Below are positions 16,094 through 24,811 of a stretch of DNA of 64,000 nucleotides, one piece after another (position 1 is the first letter of the stretch; every line of letters begins with the position of its first letter). The stretch is from contig CALVBC010000026.1 of assembly GCA_944325685.1 (NCBI GenBank), positions 1 through 64,000 on the forward strand, given 5' to 3'. Both the position numbers and the translations under genes were made by a program. The notes beneath the pieces are model-generated. The model did not search any database and was not told where the DNA came from. It saw only the letters and a program-made list of their open reading frames with translations. The DNA is from an uncultured Erysipelotrichaceae bacterium. Its GTDB lineage: Bacteria > Bacillota_I > Bacilli_A > Erysipelotrichales > Erysipelotrichaceae.

Positions 16094-16882
16094 TTATACA
16101 ATATTTTGATCGATATGTGGACGGATTTGTGATCTTTTGATACTGATCGCTCTTTTTGTCTTTTCATCGATCTCGATGATGACCCCACAGAAGATCGAAG
16201 GACCACTAGCGACGGTAAAACGCGTCTTTTCTTTTTTTATCATCGCCGCCTTCATCTCTTCGATATCACGACCGATGATACTGTCATAGACCCCATTCAT
16301 CCCGACATCGGTAATATAGGCACAACCATTTATAAGACGTTCATCAGCTGTTTGGACATGCGTATGTGTACCACATACCGCTACAAGACGGTCACTGTAA
16401 TAGTGGGCAAACAAGATCTTTTCCGCCGTCGCTTCTGCATGTAGATCCACAAAGTAGAGGTCAGCTTTATACTTAGTTAAGATCTCATCCATCGCTCTAT
16501 ATTGATCAAAGGCATTTTCCGCCATAAAAGCCGTGCCTAAGATGTTACAGATACAGATCGATAGACCTTTGACCTTTAAGATCTTTGGCTCTTTTCTTAG
16601 ATCGTTTGCATAGTTATAAGGAAAGACGAGATCATGACATTCATCGACATGTTCGATGATCTCCTTTTTAGAATAGGCGTGATTACCTAAGGTCACACAA
16701 TCGATCCCTACTTCTTTGAAGCGGTCGTATATCTTACGAGTGATGCCCTTTCCATGCGCGCTATTTTCACCATTGGCGATCGTAAGATCGATCTTTTCTT
16801 CCTTTTTGATGATCGGTAGATAATGAAAGATGATATCGCGGCCTGCTTTGCCGACGATATCACCTAGAAATAAGATCTTCAT
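16094..16882 (-). CDS. ymdB: YmdB-family metallophosphoesterase
   Basis: 262 residues of the YmdB/TIGR00282 family. Metal-binding motifs are FLGDIVGKAGRD at the N-terminus, NGENSAHGKGIT, LGNHAY, DLHAEAT and GTHTHVQTAD. The B. subtilis homologue is a 2',3'-cyclic-nucleotide phosphodiesterase that affects biofilm and motility and interacts functionally with RNase Y. Its ATG shares one base with the TAA stop of rny (TAATG), so the two are translationally coupled, matching the conserved rny-ymdB pair of Bacilli. Confidence 0.92.
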   Translation of the reverse strand: MKILFLGDIVGKAGRDIIFHYLPIIKKEEKIDLTIANGENSAHGKGITRKIYDRFKEVGIDCVTLGNHAYSKKEIIEHVDECHDLVFPYNYANDLRKEPKILKVKGLSICICNILGTAFMAENAFDQYRAMDEILTKYKADLYFVDLHAEATAEKILFAHYYSDRLVAVCGTHTHVQTADERLINGCAYITDVGMNGVYDSIIGRDIEEMKAAMIKKEKTRFTVASGPSIFCGVIIEIDEKTKRAISIKRSQIRPHIDQNIV

Positions 16883-18441
16883 TATTTAGCTATTTCACTA
16901 GCGCGCATGTCCCTGATGACAGTGACTTTGATCTGACCTGGATATGTAAGCTCATTTTCGATCTTCTCTTTGATATCATGAGCGATCAAATGACACTTAG
17001 CGTCATCTACTTTATCCGGCATGACCATGACCCTGACTTCTCGACCTGCTTGGATCGCAAAGGCTTTCTCAACGCCATCGAAACTCTTAGCGATATTCTC
17101 AAGATTTTCTAGACGGTTGATGTAGTTTTCTAAGCCTTCATTACGAGCACCTGGTCTTGCTGCACTTAATGTATCAGCAGCAGCGACAAGGTTAGCGATC
17201 AGTGAAGTGGCCGGTTTATCACCATGGTGTGATTCGATCGCATTGATGACGACTTCATTTTCGCCATATTTCTTAGCGATCTTAGCTCCGAGTTCAACAT
17301 GGGTACCATCGACTTCAAAATCGACCGCTTTACCGATATCATGTAGTAAGCCAGCACGTTTAGCTAACGATTGATTTAAGCCGAGCTCAGCTGCCATCAT
17401 CCCAGCGATGAAAGCAACTTCCATCGAATGTTCAAGACCATTTTGACCATAGGAATAACGATATTTCATCCGTCCGACGAGTTGGACTAATTCCTTGTTC
17501 ATCTTACCGATCTGGAGACGGAAGATCGCATTTTCACCAGCTTTATAGATCTCGTCATTGATCTCTTTGGTGACCTTTTTGACGACATCTTCGATCCTAC
17601 CTGGTTGGATACGACCATCGCGGATAAGTGACTCCAAAGATACACGAGCGATCTCTCTTCTGATCGGATTGAAACAAGAGATCGTGATCGTCTCTGGTGT
17701 ATCATCGATGATGAGATCGACACCAGTAGCTGCTTCAAATGCTTGGATATTCCTACCTTCACGACCGATGATCCGACCCTTCATCTCTTCATTTGGGATC
17801 GAGATGACCGAGACGCTTCTTTCGATCGCTTCTTCTTGTGAGTAACGTTGGATCGCTGTTGCGATGATCTCTCTGGCGATCTCTTGTGCTTTTAGTCTTG
17901 CTTCTTCTTCGCTGTCACGGATATAGACAGCTACTTCATTTTGGATCTTCTTTTCAACGACATCCATCAGTTCCGCCTTGGCATCAGCCTCAGACATATT
18001 CGAGACCTTCTCAAGGAGCGCGATCTGACCGTCGATACGCGATTGAAGTTCCTGTTCCATGTTGCTGAGCTTTTGTTCTTTTTCCTCAGCTTGTTTTAAT
18101 TTGTTATCTAGTTTTTTCTCCTTTTGATTCATCGTTTCATCACGATAATTCAAACTGTCTTCTCTTCTTAATAGCTTGTTTTCTAGATCTGTCAATTCAG
18201 CTCTACGATCCTTCAATTCCTTTTCTGCTTGCAATTTTAAATCGTAGACTTGCGTCTTACCATCAAGTATAGCTTGTTTGACCATATTTTTAGACTTAGC
18301 TTCCGCATCTTCAACGATCTGCTTGGCTAAGGCCTTACCTCTATTTAGACCGATCTTGCCAACTATCACCATGATAATGACACCAATCAAAAGACCGATC
18401 AAACATGCAATAATGAGAGAAGGAGATAATAAATCGTTCAT
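16882..18441 (-). CDS. rny: Endoribonuclease Y
   Basis: 519 residues in canonical order. One N-terminal membrane helix (about 8-30) is followed by a long charged coiled coil (about 35-190), a KH domain with GRIIGREGRNIQAFE, and an HD domain with LLHDIGKAVDFEVDGTH as metal site. It initiates bulk mRNA decay at the membrane. SD AAGGAGG precedes ATG 18441. The upstream promoter TTGACC-17-TATATA (18511-18483) lies just beyond the recA terminator. With the J-type RNases and PNPase in this window, most of the Gram-positive RNA degradation machinery is encoded here. Confidence 0.95.
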   Translation of the reverse strand: MNDLLSPSLIIACLIGLLIGVIIMVIVGKIGLNRGKALAKQIVEDAEAKSKNMVKQAILDGKTQVYDLKLQAEKELKDRRAELTDLENKLLRREDSLNYRDETMNQKEKKLDNKLKQAEEKEQKLSNMEQELQSRIDGQIALLEKVSNMSEADAKAELMDVVEKKIQNEVAVYIRDSEEEARLKAQEIAREIIATAIQRYSQEEAIERSVSVISIPNEEMKGRIIGREGRNIQAFEAATGVDLIIDDTPETITISCFNPIRREIARVSLESLIRDGRIQPGRIEDVVKKVTKEINDEIYKAGENAIFRLQIGKMNKELVQLVGRMKYRYSYGQNGLEHSMEVAFIAGMMAAELGLNQSLAKRAGLLHDIGKAVDFEVDGTHVELGAKIAKKYGENEVVINAIESHHGDKPATSLIANLVAAADTLSAARPGARNEGLENYINRLENLENIAKSFDGVEKAFAIQAGREVRVMVMPDKVDDAKCHLIAHDIKEKIENELTYPGQIKVTVIRDMRASEIAK

Positions 18442-18482
18442 TTTATGACCTCCTTATTTATTCTTGTTGAAGCGTTAACTTC

Positions 18483-18511
18483 TATATAATATTAAACCAT
18501 TTTAAGGTCAA
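18483..18511 (-). promoter_or_regulatory. rny promoter
   Basis: Minus strand TTGACC (18511-18506), 17-nt spacer, TATATA (18488-18483). It is followed by a leader of about 40 nt and SD AAGGAGG. Unlike many genes here, rny has a normal leader. Confidence 0.6.
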
Positions 18512-18535
18512 TCACAAGAATTTCCCATAATTGTC

Positions 18536-18557
18536 CAAAAAAAGACCCGAAGGTCTT
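18536..18557 (-). terminator. Rho-independent terminator of recA (UUCG tetraloop)
   Basis: Minus strand AAGACC-TTCG-GGTCTT followed by TTTTT. The recA stop codon TAA (18558-18556) overlaps the first base pairs of the stem. The loop is the very stable UUCG tetraloop closed by C-G. Confidence 0.85.
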
Positions 18558-19560
18558 AATCTTTGTTGAATAGAGCGTTTTTGATCTTAGCGGTGATCTC
18601 TTCATCGATCGCCGGATTTTCCTTTAAGAAACCACGGACAGATTCTTTACCTTGACCGATCTTTTCACCATTGTAACTAAACCAAGCTCCGCTCTTATCG
18701 ATGATGCCAAGGTCAACACCGAGTTGGACGACTTCTGATGTATGTGAGATGCCCTCACCATAGTAGATCTCAACTGATGTGCTCTTAAATGGGGCAGCGA
18801 CCTTGTTTTTAGATACTTTGACATTGACTTTATTACCGATGATCTCTGTACCGTTTTTGATCGATTCTGACTTTCTGACTTCAAGGCGGATCGTCGAATA
18901 GAACTTCAATGCACGACCACCAGTCGTCGTCTCTGGGTTACCAAACATGACTCCGACTTTTTCCCTCAATTGGTTGATGAAGATCGCAAGGCAATTATGC
19001 GTTGACATCGTTCCAGCAAGCTTGCGCATCGCCTTTGACATAAGGCGAGCGTGTAAGCCGACATTTTGATCACCCATCTCCCCATCGAGTTCAGCTTGTG
19101 GTACTAAAGCCGCTACTGAGTCGATGACGATGATATCGATCGCTCCTGACTTAGCTAATACTTCCGTGATCTCAAGAGCTTGTTCACCTGAATCAGGTTG
19201 TGACAAGATGAGATCATCAATATCGACGCCTAATGCTTTGGCATACTTAGGATCGATCGCATGTTCTGCATCGATGAAAGCAGCTTTACCACCGCTTTTT
19301 TGGCATTCAGCGATCGCTTGTAAGGCTAAGGTCGTCTTACCACTTGATTCAGGACCGTAGATCTCAACGATCCTTCCCTTTGGAAAACCACCTACACCGA
19401 GGCAATTATCGATCGCTAGTGAACCACTGGATATGACATCGACATCGACATTGCTGCGTTCACCGAGTTTCATGACCGAACCTTTGCCATATTGCTTTTC
19501 GATCTGTTTGATCGCTTCATCTAATAAGCGATCACGATTTTCATTGACTTCTTTTGTCAT
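18556..19560 (-). CDS. recA: Recombinase RecA
   Basis: 334 residues, slightly short because the acidic C-terminal tail is small. Walker [10 protein letters not shown] (about 69-77), the MAW/L1 segment, [20 protein letters not shown] (L2) and KVAAPFK are all intact. It drives homologous recombination and LexA-type self-cleavage. Start ATG 19560 follows SD GGGAGG. No canonical Gram-positive SOS box (GAAC-N4-GTTC) is seen in the 47-base gap to pgsA, so damage induction cannot be argued from this sequence. Confidence 0.97.
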   Translation of the reverse strand: MTKEVNENRDRLLDEAIKQIEKQYGKGSVMKLGERSNVDVDVISSGSLAIDNCLGVGGFPKGRIVEIYGPESSGKTTLALQAIAECQKSGGKAAFIDAEHAIDPKYAKALGVDIDDLILSQPDSGEQALEITEVLAKSGAIDIIVIDSVAALVPQAELDGEMGDQNVGLHARLMSKAMRKLAGTMSTHNCLAIFINQLREKVGVMFGNPETTTGGRALKFYSTIRLEVRKSESIKNGTEIIGNKVNVKVSKNKVAAPFKSTSVEIYYGEGISHTSEVVQLGVDLGIIDKSGAWFSYNGEKIGQGKESVRGFLKENPAIDEEITAKIKNALFNKD

Positions 19561-19607
19561 TATTTAACCTCCCACTTAATATAAGGCTTAAAATCTCGAT
19601 TTTCCTA

Positions 19608-20201
19608 TTATTTTGATTCAAAAATGTAATCTTTCATCTGGATAAAGTATGAATAACCACTTACAACAGAGATCAAAGTTGCAAACCAAAGGAGGAAATC
19701 ACTGAATGGGATATTCCATAGGGCAAATGGTAGATTATTCAAAAGCACAAAGATGACCGTAAACATCTGTAAGACCGTCTTAAGTTTGCCTAAGATACCA
19801 GCAGCGACGACAACACCGCTTTTTGAAGCCATCATCCTACAACCATCGACGATGATATCCCTTCCGAGCATGATGATGACTGGAACAACAGGGATATAGT
19901 GTTCATAAGCCATCAAGATGAATAAGGTATTGACCAAGAGCTTATCAGCGAGCGGATCAGCAAATTTACCAAATGTCGTGATGAGGTTTTTGCGTCTGGC
20001 GATCTGACCATCGACAAAATCGGTAAACGATGCGATAGCGAATAAAGCTAACACGATGATATTGAGTACCGATAAACTCGTCTGTCCAAAGTGAAAGACA
20101 TAAAAAGCGATATCGAATTCCTCATATGGGAAAAGCCATACAAGGACGATGATCGGTACGAGTACGATCCGAAATACAGTTAGTTTATTAGGTAAGTTCA
20201 T
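19608..20201 (-). CDS. pgsA: CDP-diacylglycerol-glycerol-3-phosphate 3-phosphatidyltransferase
   Basis: 197 residues with about five membrane helices. The CDP-alcohol phosphatidyltransferase signature D-G-x2-A-R-x8-G-x3-D-x3-D is complete in DGQIARRKNLITTFGKFADP. It makes phosphatidylglycerol phosphate, the first committed step to PG and cardiolipin. I chose ATG 20201 (MNLPNKLTVFRI, a typical PgsA start) because the SD GAGAGG is eight bases upstream of it but only one base from the alternative ATG at 20207. A pgsA-recA neighbourhood is common in Bacilli. Confidence 0.93.
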   Translation of the reverse strand: MNLPNKLTVFRIVLVPIIVLVWLFPYEEFDIAFYVFHFGQTSLSVLNIIVLALFAIASFTDFVDGQIARRKNLITTFGKFADPLADKLLVNTLFILMAYEHYIPVVPVIIMLGRDIIVDGCRMMASKSGVVVAAGILGKLKTVLQMFTVIFVLLNNLPFALWNIPFSDFLLWFATLISVVSGYSYFIQMKDYIFESK

Positions 20202-20216
20202 TTCCATTCCTCTCTT

Positions 20217-20242
20217 TTAAATAAGGGCTATATCAGCCCTTT
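20217..20242 (-). terminator. Terminator downstream of rnpB
   Basis: Minus strand AAGGGCT-GATAT-AGCCCTT followed by ATTT. It lies four bases beyond the 3' strand of RNase P helix P1. The U-tract is modest. Confidence 0.65.
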
Positions 20243-20246
20243 TATG

Positions 20247-20587
20247 ATAACATTGCAGATAAGCCATGTTCTGTCTGCTACGCAGGACAATCATTTATCT
20301 ACGGTCTCCCGTCCCTATCAGGCTTCCTATTCGCCCTTTAGAGTTCCTCTACCAAATTTGAGTTTCTCGCTTGCGGGGTTTATCACGTTCCACATCTTCA
20401 GTTTACCAAAGACTCGTCTCTTTGACACTTTTATAGACTAGACCATAGTTTCCCTTAGGTCATCATCAGCCGTCAGCTAAAGCTGCCTGATCTTATCTTT
20501 TCGATCAGCACAAACACTACGATCATCGCAGATCGTGCGAGCATGGACTTTCCTCTAGTTTCCCAGCGATTGTCTCAGCAATGTTAT
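20247..20587 (-). ncRNA. rnpB: RNase P RNA, Bacillus (B) type
   Basis: Conserved RNase P elements appear in order on the minus strand: GAGGAAAGTCCATGCTCGCA (CR-I), the AGGCAG..GCTGACGGC region, GTGGAACGTGATAAACCCC, GCGAGAAACTCAAATTTGG with GGTAGAGGAACT, and the closing ACAGAACATGGCTTA (CR-V). The ends pair as helix P1: 5' ATAACATTGC (20587-20578) with GCAATGTTAT (20256-20247). The length of about 341 nt is somewhat short for type B. The order gpsB-rnpB is the same as in Bacillus. The 5' strand of P1 overlaps the gpsB stop codon. Confidence 0.95.
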
Positions 20588-20898
20588 TTACGATATACTT
20601 CTTCTTCTAAACGCGCTACCCGCTTGAGTAGATCGACTGAACTGTACGAAGTGGTATTAGCTAGATCAATGACCTTTTGCTTGCTTTCAAGATCGAGATT
20701 CTTGCGTTTTAAAGCTTCGATCTCTGCTTCTAATTCACTGATCTTCGCTTGTAGTTCTTCGATATTCTCGTCATAGTTTTGGTAATCATCTAATACGGTA
20801 TCCAAGAAACTATCGACTTCACTAGCGCTATAACCCTTGAAATCGACATTGAATTCCTTGTCTAAGATATCTTGGGCTGTAAGATTTAGTTTATTCAT
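20584..20898 (-). CDS. gpsB: Cell-division protein GpsB (DivIVA family)
   Basis: 104 residues. The DivIVA-type N-terminal membrane-binding and PBP-docking domain is clear (LTAQDILDKEFNVDFKGYS, ASEVDSFLDTVLDDY), followed by a coiled coil (about 35-70) and a short C-terminal helix bundle ending in RVARLEEEVYRK. GpsB links PBP1 and division proteins at the septum. ATG 20898 is supported by SD AGAGGTG; an upstream GTG at 20907 falls inside that SD. It diverges from recU-ponA, and PBP1 is its known partner in Bacilli. Confidence 0.92.
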   Translation of the reverse strand: MNKLNLTAQDILDKEFNVDFKGYSASEVDSFLDTVLDDYQNYDENIEELQAKISELEAEIEALKRKNLDLESKQKVIDLANTTSYSSVDLLKRVARLEEEVYRK

Positions 20899-20978
20899 AT
20901 CCTTCACCTCTAATTTCTCAACATAGATAATATAGCATATTTCACGCTTACTGGCTAGTAATCACCTTTTTAACATAA

Positions 20979-20984
20979 TATAAT
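20979..20984 (+). promoter_or_regulatory. -10 element of recU (leaderless arrangement)
   Basis: TATAAT (20979-20984) is followed by eight bases and ATG 20993. No SD is present in the interval. The -35 region has no good match at 16-18 nt (nearest TAGTAA), so the evidence rests on the -10 and its distance. Confidence 0.5.
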
Positions 20985-20992
20985 TTATTAAT

Positions 20993-21604
20993 ATGAAATA
21001 TCCAAACGGTAAAAAAGCAAGCGAGAAGTTCACCAAAAAGTCTGATGCACCTCATCACGATACTTCAAGACGAGGGATGACATTAGAAAGCGAGATCAAT
21101 AAGTCAAACGAATATTATCTTGCCTATAAGATATGTAATATCCATAAAAAGCCGACTCCGATCACGATCGTCAATGTCTCCTATCCAAGTCGTAATAAGG
21201 CAAAGATCACGGAAGCTTACTTCAAGATCCCTTCGACCACTGACTATAACGGCATCTATAAAGGACGATATGTCGATTTTGAAGCCAAGGAATGTAAAAG
21301 CAGGACCGCTTTCCCCTTTTCTAGTATCCACGCTCATCAGATCAAACATCTAGCTGATGTCTTAGAACATGGGGCTATCGCTTTTATCATCATCCGGATG
21401 ACTTATTACAACATCGACTATCTAATTAAAGCTGAAGATTTTCTTTTGTATTATAATAGTACTGATCGCCGGTCGATCCCCTATGATTGGATCAAGGAGA
21501 ATGGCTATGTGATCGCGAATACTTATTTGATCCCGGTCGACTTTATCAAGACGATCGATGATATTTATTTCAAGGAGGATTTAGATGACCAAGAAGATCA
21601 ATAA
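20993..21604 (+). CDS. recU: Holliday junction resolvase RecU
   Basis: 203 residues. RecU features are the N-terminal RRGMTLESEINKSNEYYL, the PD-(D/E)xK core GRYVDFEAKECKS with IHAHQIKHL, and a long stalk-like insertion between them. It cleaves four-way junctions and cooperates with RuvAB and RecA. It starts 94 bp from gpsB on the opposite strand and overlaps ponA by 20 bases, the conserved recU-ponA pair of Gram-positives. Start ATG 20993 has no SD and lies 8 nt from TATAAT, unlike ponA, which has a perfect SD. Confidence 0.93.
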   Translation: MKYPNGKKASEKFTKKSDAPHHDTSRRGMTLESEINKSNEYYLAYKICNIHKKPTPITIVNVSYPSRNKAKITEAYFKIPSTTDYNGIYKGRYVDFEAKECKSRTAFPFSSIHAHQIKHLADVLEHGAIAFIIIRMTYYNIDYLIKAEDFLLYYNSTDRRSIPYDWIKENGYVIANTYLIPVDFIKTIDDIYFKEDLDDQEDQ

Positions 21605-24404
21605 ACGATCAAAGGAACGCTTATCGTTACCGGCTAAGATCGTTTCTGTTATCGTGGCGATCGAACTGATCGGTATCATCGCTGCAGTAGTCGTATTTGC
21701 CATCTTACTAAATGATAAACCAACATTAAACATCAATGACTTCATGAGTGAACAATCGACACTGATCTATGACCGCAATGGTGAACAATTCGGCGAGATC
21801 GGTTCAGTCAAACGTGAAAACATCGGTTATGAAGACTTGCCAAATGTCTTAGTCGATGCCTTTTTAGCGACTGAAGATTCACGCTTTTTTGAACACAATG
21901 GCTTTGATGTGCCGAGGTTCACACAAGCCATCATCGAAAATCTCAAGACTTTGAGCTTTTCTCAAGGTGGTAGTACCTTTACGATGCAGCTTGTCAAATA
22001 CACCTACTTCATGGATGATGAAGCAGGTCAAGGTGCGGTAAAATCAGTTGAAAGAAAAGTCCAAGAGATCGCTTTAGCTTTAGAACTTGAACACAACATC
22101 TCCAAAGAGCAGATCCTTGAACTTTACTTAAACAAGATCAACTTCGGTGGTACAGGTAATATCCGTGGTATTCAAAGAGCTAGTCAATACTACTTCGATA
22201 AAGATGTCACCGATCTAAACCTTTCCGAAAGTGCCCTACTCGCTGGTATCATCAATGCGCCAAATGCATTCAATCCACACAATGACCTTGAGGCAGCGAC
22301 AGATAGACGTAATACAGTACTATATCTAATGAATCGTCATGGCTATATCAGTGACGAAGAGTATCAGATGGCTTTATCGGTCAAAGTCGAAAACCTATTA
22401 GTAGATCCTAATTATAAAGGTGAAGCTGGTGATGGTAATCCATATCAAGCTTATATCGACCAGGTCATTTCCGAAACGATCGAATTGACCGGTTATGATC
22501 CAACGGCAACACCGATGCGCATCTATACCGCCATGGACCGCGATGTCCAAGGGCTCATGGATGATATCCAAGCTGGTAATACCGATGGTTATATTGAATT
22601 CCCAGATGACGCCTTTGAGATCGCTTCGATCTGTATCGATAACGAGACCGGTGAGATCGTCGGTATCCTAGGTGGTAGGAATTACTCCTATGGTGGCGAA
22701 CTATTACTCAATCACGCAACTGATCAATATAACCAACCAGGTTCATCGATCAAACCGATGCTCGAATATGCCTTAGCTTTTGAAAATCTCGGCTGGGCTA
22801 CGTCGCATGTCTTAGTCGATCGACCTCTACAATGGGCAGGTACTGATGTCGTCATCTCCAATTCGACCAACACCTATGTCGGTGAAGTCCGTTTAAGAGA
22901 TGCATTAGGTAACTCCCTTAATACGACTGCCGTCCAAACGATGCAACAAGTCATCGATGAGATCGGTAGTGCTGCTGTGGTCGAATATATGAATAACCTA
23001 GGTTTTGATGTCACGATCGATGAATTCAACCTACAATATGCGATCGGTGGTTCGACCTTTGCCGCATCATGTCTACAACTTGCCAGTGCACAAAGTACGA
23101 TGCTCAATGGTGGTGTTAGAGTTGAACCACATACGATCTTACGCGTTGAATTCTTAAATGGCAATGATCCAGTTGAACCGACCTATGACCAACATCAAAT
23201 CCTTTCTGAAGGTAGTGCATATCTTGTAAGCGATCTTCTTTACAGCAATGTCCACGGTGGCTACGCTAATCTTATGGGCATGCTACAAGATGATTATGCT
23301 GTATATGCTAAGACCGGTACGACAGACTGGGGTTCAGCTGGTAATCAATATGGTATCCCAACCGGTACTGCTCATGATGGTTGGATGATCGGCTCGACCA
23401 CCGATTATACGACAGCTACTTGGGTCGGTTATGACAAGTATGATAGTGGTAGTGGTGAACGTGGTGAATATTTATCAAATAGTAAATATCTACTTAATAT
23501 CCAAGGTAAGATAACCAACCTCTTATTAGATCAAACCGTAGCTACCTTTGGTTCACCTTCAGAGCTTACAAGACCATCAAGTGTCTCTGAGATCGAACAT
23601 ATCTTAGGCACCTTCCCTTACGCAACGCCGATCGAAGGAATGAATGAATCACTTATCACAAGAGGCTATATCAACAGTGAAGATGTTGAACTAGTCGATG
23701 CATCACAGAACTTGACCGTTGAAGATATGGATACGACCGGCTTTGAGGCAACAGTTGGTGCCGATAATACGATCAGTGCTACCTGGCCTGAATATCCTGA
23801 CCCTGATGCCCTCATCATCGCTGATTCAACGATGGATATCAGCCTAAGGGATAGTGATGGAAACATCATCAGACAAGCTACTGGTACCCGCCTATTTGAT
23901 TATTCTTGGATCTATGGTCCGATACGCTATAAAGTTGATATCAAAGTCGATGGTCAAACAGTCGAGACGATAACTTCGGAAACTGCAGAGACGACCCAGA
24001 TGATCGACAGCGACTTCTCGATCGGTGATACAGTCGAAGTCTGTGGCTATTATGGCTATGAAAGTGCACCAAGTGGTCAAGGTTCAAATCAAGTATGTCA
24101 AGTCGTCAGCGTTGAAAGTGATAGTGGTGGTTATCCAAGCGCTGGCAACGTCTTAGATATCGACGGACCATTGGTCGGTGTCGTCGGTGAAGAGATCAGG
24201 TTTGAAGCTGATGTCAATAATAGCTATTATACTGACGATGAATACTTCATTTGGACCATCAGTGGAAATGGTGAAGAAGTAACGATCGAAGGCGATGATA
24301 TCATCGATTACACCTTCTCATCATCTGGCACTTATACGATAACCTGTTATTATGATGAAGGGATGTTGTCACTGAGTGATCGCATCCGGATCATGATCAA
24401 TTGA
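21585..24404 (+). CDS. ponA: Class A penicillin-binding protein 1 with C-terminal PKD-like extension
   Basis: 939 residues. A cytoplasmic tail and one membrane helix (about 17-43) precede a GT51 glycosyltransferase with catalytic ATEDSRFFEHNG (Glu near 97) and GGSTFTMQLVK. The transpeptidase has SxxK as SSIKPM (Ser near 388), SNSTN, and KTGTTD near 577. The last 90 or so residues, after a Ser/Gly-rich linker, resemble an Ig/PKD-like beta-domain (VVGEEIRFEADVN, YTFSSSGTYTITCYYD). The enzyme polymerises and cross-links peptidoglycan, showing the organism is walled. SD AAGGAGG lies inside the end of recU. Confidence 0.95.
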   Translation: MTKKINKRSKERLSLPAKIVSVIVAIELIGIIAAVVVFAILLNDKPTLNINDFMSEQSTLIYDRNGEQFGEIGSVKRENIGYEDLPNVLVDAFLATEDSRFFEHNGFDVPRFTQAIIENLKTLSFSQGGSTFTMQLVKYTYFMDDEAGQGAVKSVERKVQEIALALELEHNISKEQILELYLNKINFGGTGNIRGIQRASQYYFDKDVTDLNLSESALLAGIINAPNAFNPHNDLEAATDRRNTVLYLMNRHGYISDEEYQMALSVKVENLLVDPNYKGEAGDGNPYQAYIDQVISETIELTGYDPTATPMRIYTAMDRDVQGLMDDIQAGNTDGYIEFPDDAFEIASICIDNETGEIVGILGGRNYSYGGELLLNHATDQYNQPGSSIKPMLEYALAFENLGWATSHVLVDRPLQWAGTDVVISNSTNTYVGEVRLRDALGNSLNTTAVQTMQQVIDEIGSAAVVEYMNNLGFDVTIDEFNLQYAIGGSTFAASCLQLASAQSTMLNGGVRVEPHTILRVEFLNGNDPVEPTYDQHQILSEGSAYLVSDLLYSNVHGGYANLMGMLQDDYAVYAKTGTTDWGSAGNQYGIPTGTAHDGWMIGSTTDYTTATWVGYDKYDSGSGERGEYLSNSKYLLNIQGKITNLLLDQTVATFGSPSELTRPSSVSEIEHILGTFPYATPIEGMNESLITRGYINSEDVELVDASQNLTVEDMDTTGFEATVGADNTISATWPEYPDPDALIIADSTMDISLRDSDGNIIRQATGTRLFDYSWIYGPIRYKVDIKVDGQTVETITSETAETTQMIDSDFSIGDTVEVCGYYGYESAPSGQGSNQVCQVVSVESDSGGYPSAGNVLDIDGPLVGVVGEEIRFEADVNNSYYTDDEYFIWTISGNGEEVTIEGDDIIDYTFSSSGTYTITCYYDEGMLSLSDRIRIMIN

Positions 24405-24410
24405 CCAAGT

Positions 24411-24437
24411 AAAAAGAGCTCTAGTTGAGCTCTTTTT
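24411..24437. terminator. Bidirectional terminator between ponA and the Asp23-like gene
   Basis: AAAAAGAGCTC-TAGTT-GAGCTCTTTTT forms an 11-bp stem with A and T runs on both sides. The TAG stop of the minus-strand gene (24423-24421) falls at the loop, so its last codons form the stem. Confidence 0.85.
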
Positions 24438-24768
24438 CTTCATCACTACTTGTAAATCCGATGACATCGATATTGACAGCTTTCGTCCTGATCCCTGTCA
24501 TATCGAAGATATGGTCATATACCTCTCTTTGGAGATCTTCGCATACCTTAGCCACATCCGCGCCTTGCAAGATCTTGATATCGATATCGACTTGGATCTC
24601 ACCGTTTTTCAACATCTTGACTTGGCATGTATCCGTATCCTTCTTCATCGTGAAGGCATCTTTGACATTGCGGATAGAAGTCTTAGCGATATTAGCGATC
24701 GCTTCGATACTCATCATCGCTTTACCGGATTTCGGATTATCATCTAATAAGTAATATTCATTAGCCAT
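24421..24768 (-). CDS. Asp23/Gls24-family envelope stress protein
   Basis: 115 residues matching the Asp23/Gls24 (DUF322) domain: GKAMMSIEAIANIAKTSI near residues 15-32 and the alternating strand-helix region QVDIDIKILQGADVAKVCEDLQ. Homologues such as YqhY and Asp23 are abundant membrane-associated proteins, and YqhY links to fatty acid synthesis control in Bacillus. SD GAGGAGG lies seven bases before ATG 24768, with TATATAAT upstream as a likely -10. It is a single-gene unit between rsmF and ponA. Confidence 0.85.
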   Translation of the reverse strand: MANEYYLLDDNPKSGKAMMSIEAIANIAKTSIRNVKDAFTMKKDTDTCQVKMLKNGEIQVDIDIKILQGADVAKVCEDLQREVYDHIFDMTGIRTKAVNIDVIGFTSSDEEKELN

Positions 24769-24811
24769 AATATCCCTCCTCGCTAATTATATATCAATCC
24801 CAACTTTTAGA

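Noticed and set aside
18442-18556. Long non-coding gap upstream of rny as a possible riboswitch
   Set aside because: It is explained by the recA terminator plus the rny promoter and a short leader. No conserved aptamer-like core is visible.
19561-19607. SOS (LexA) box before recA
   Set aside because: No GAAC-N4-GTTC-like repeat is present in the gap or near the recA start.
22874-23164. Antisense and other-frame open frames across ponA, dnaK, clpB, pnp and others
   Set aside because: They lie wholly inside well-supported genes, have no SD or promoter, and show no protein-family features; they arise from codon bias.
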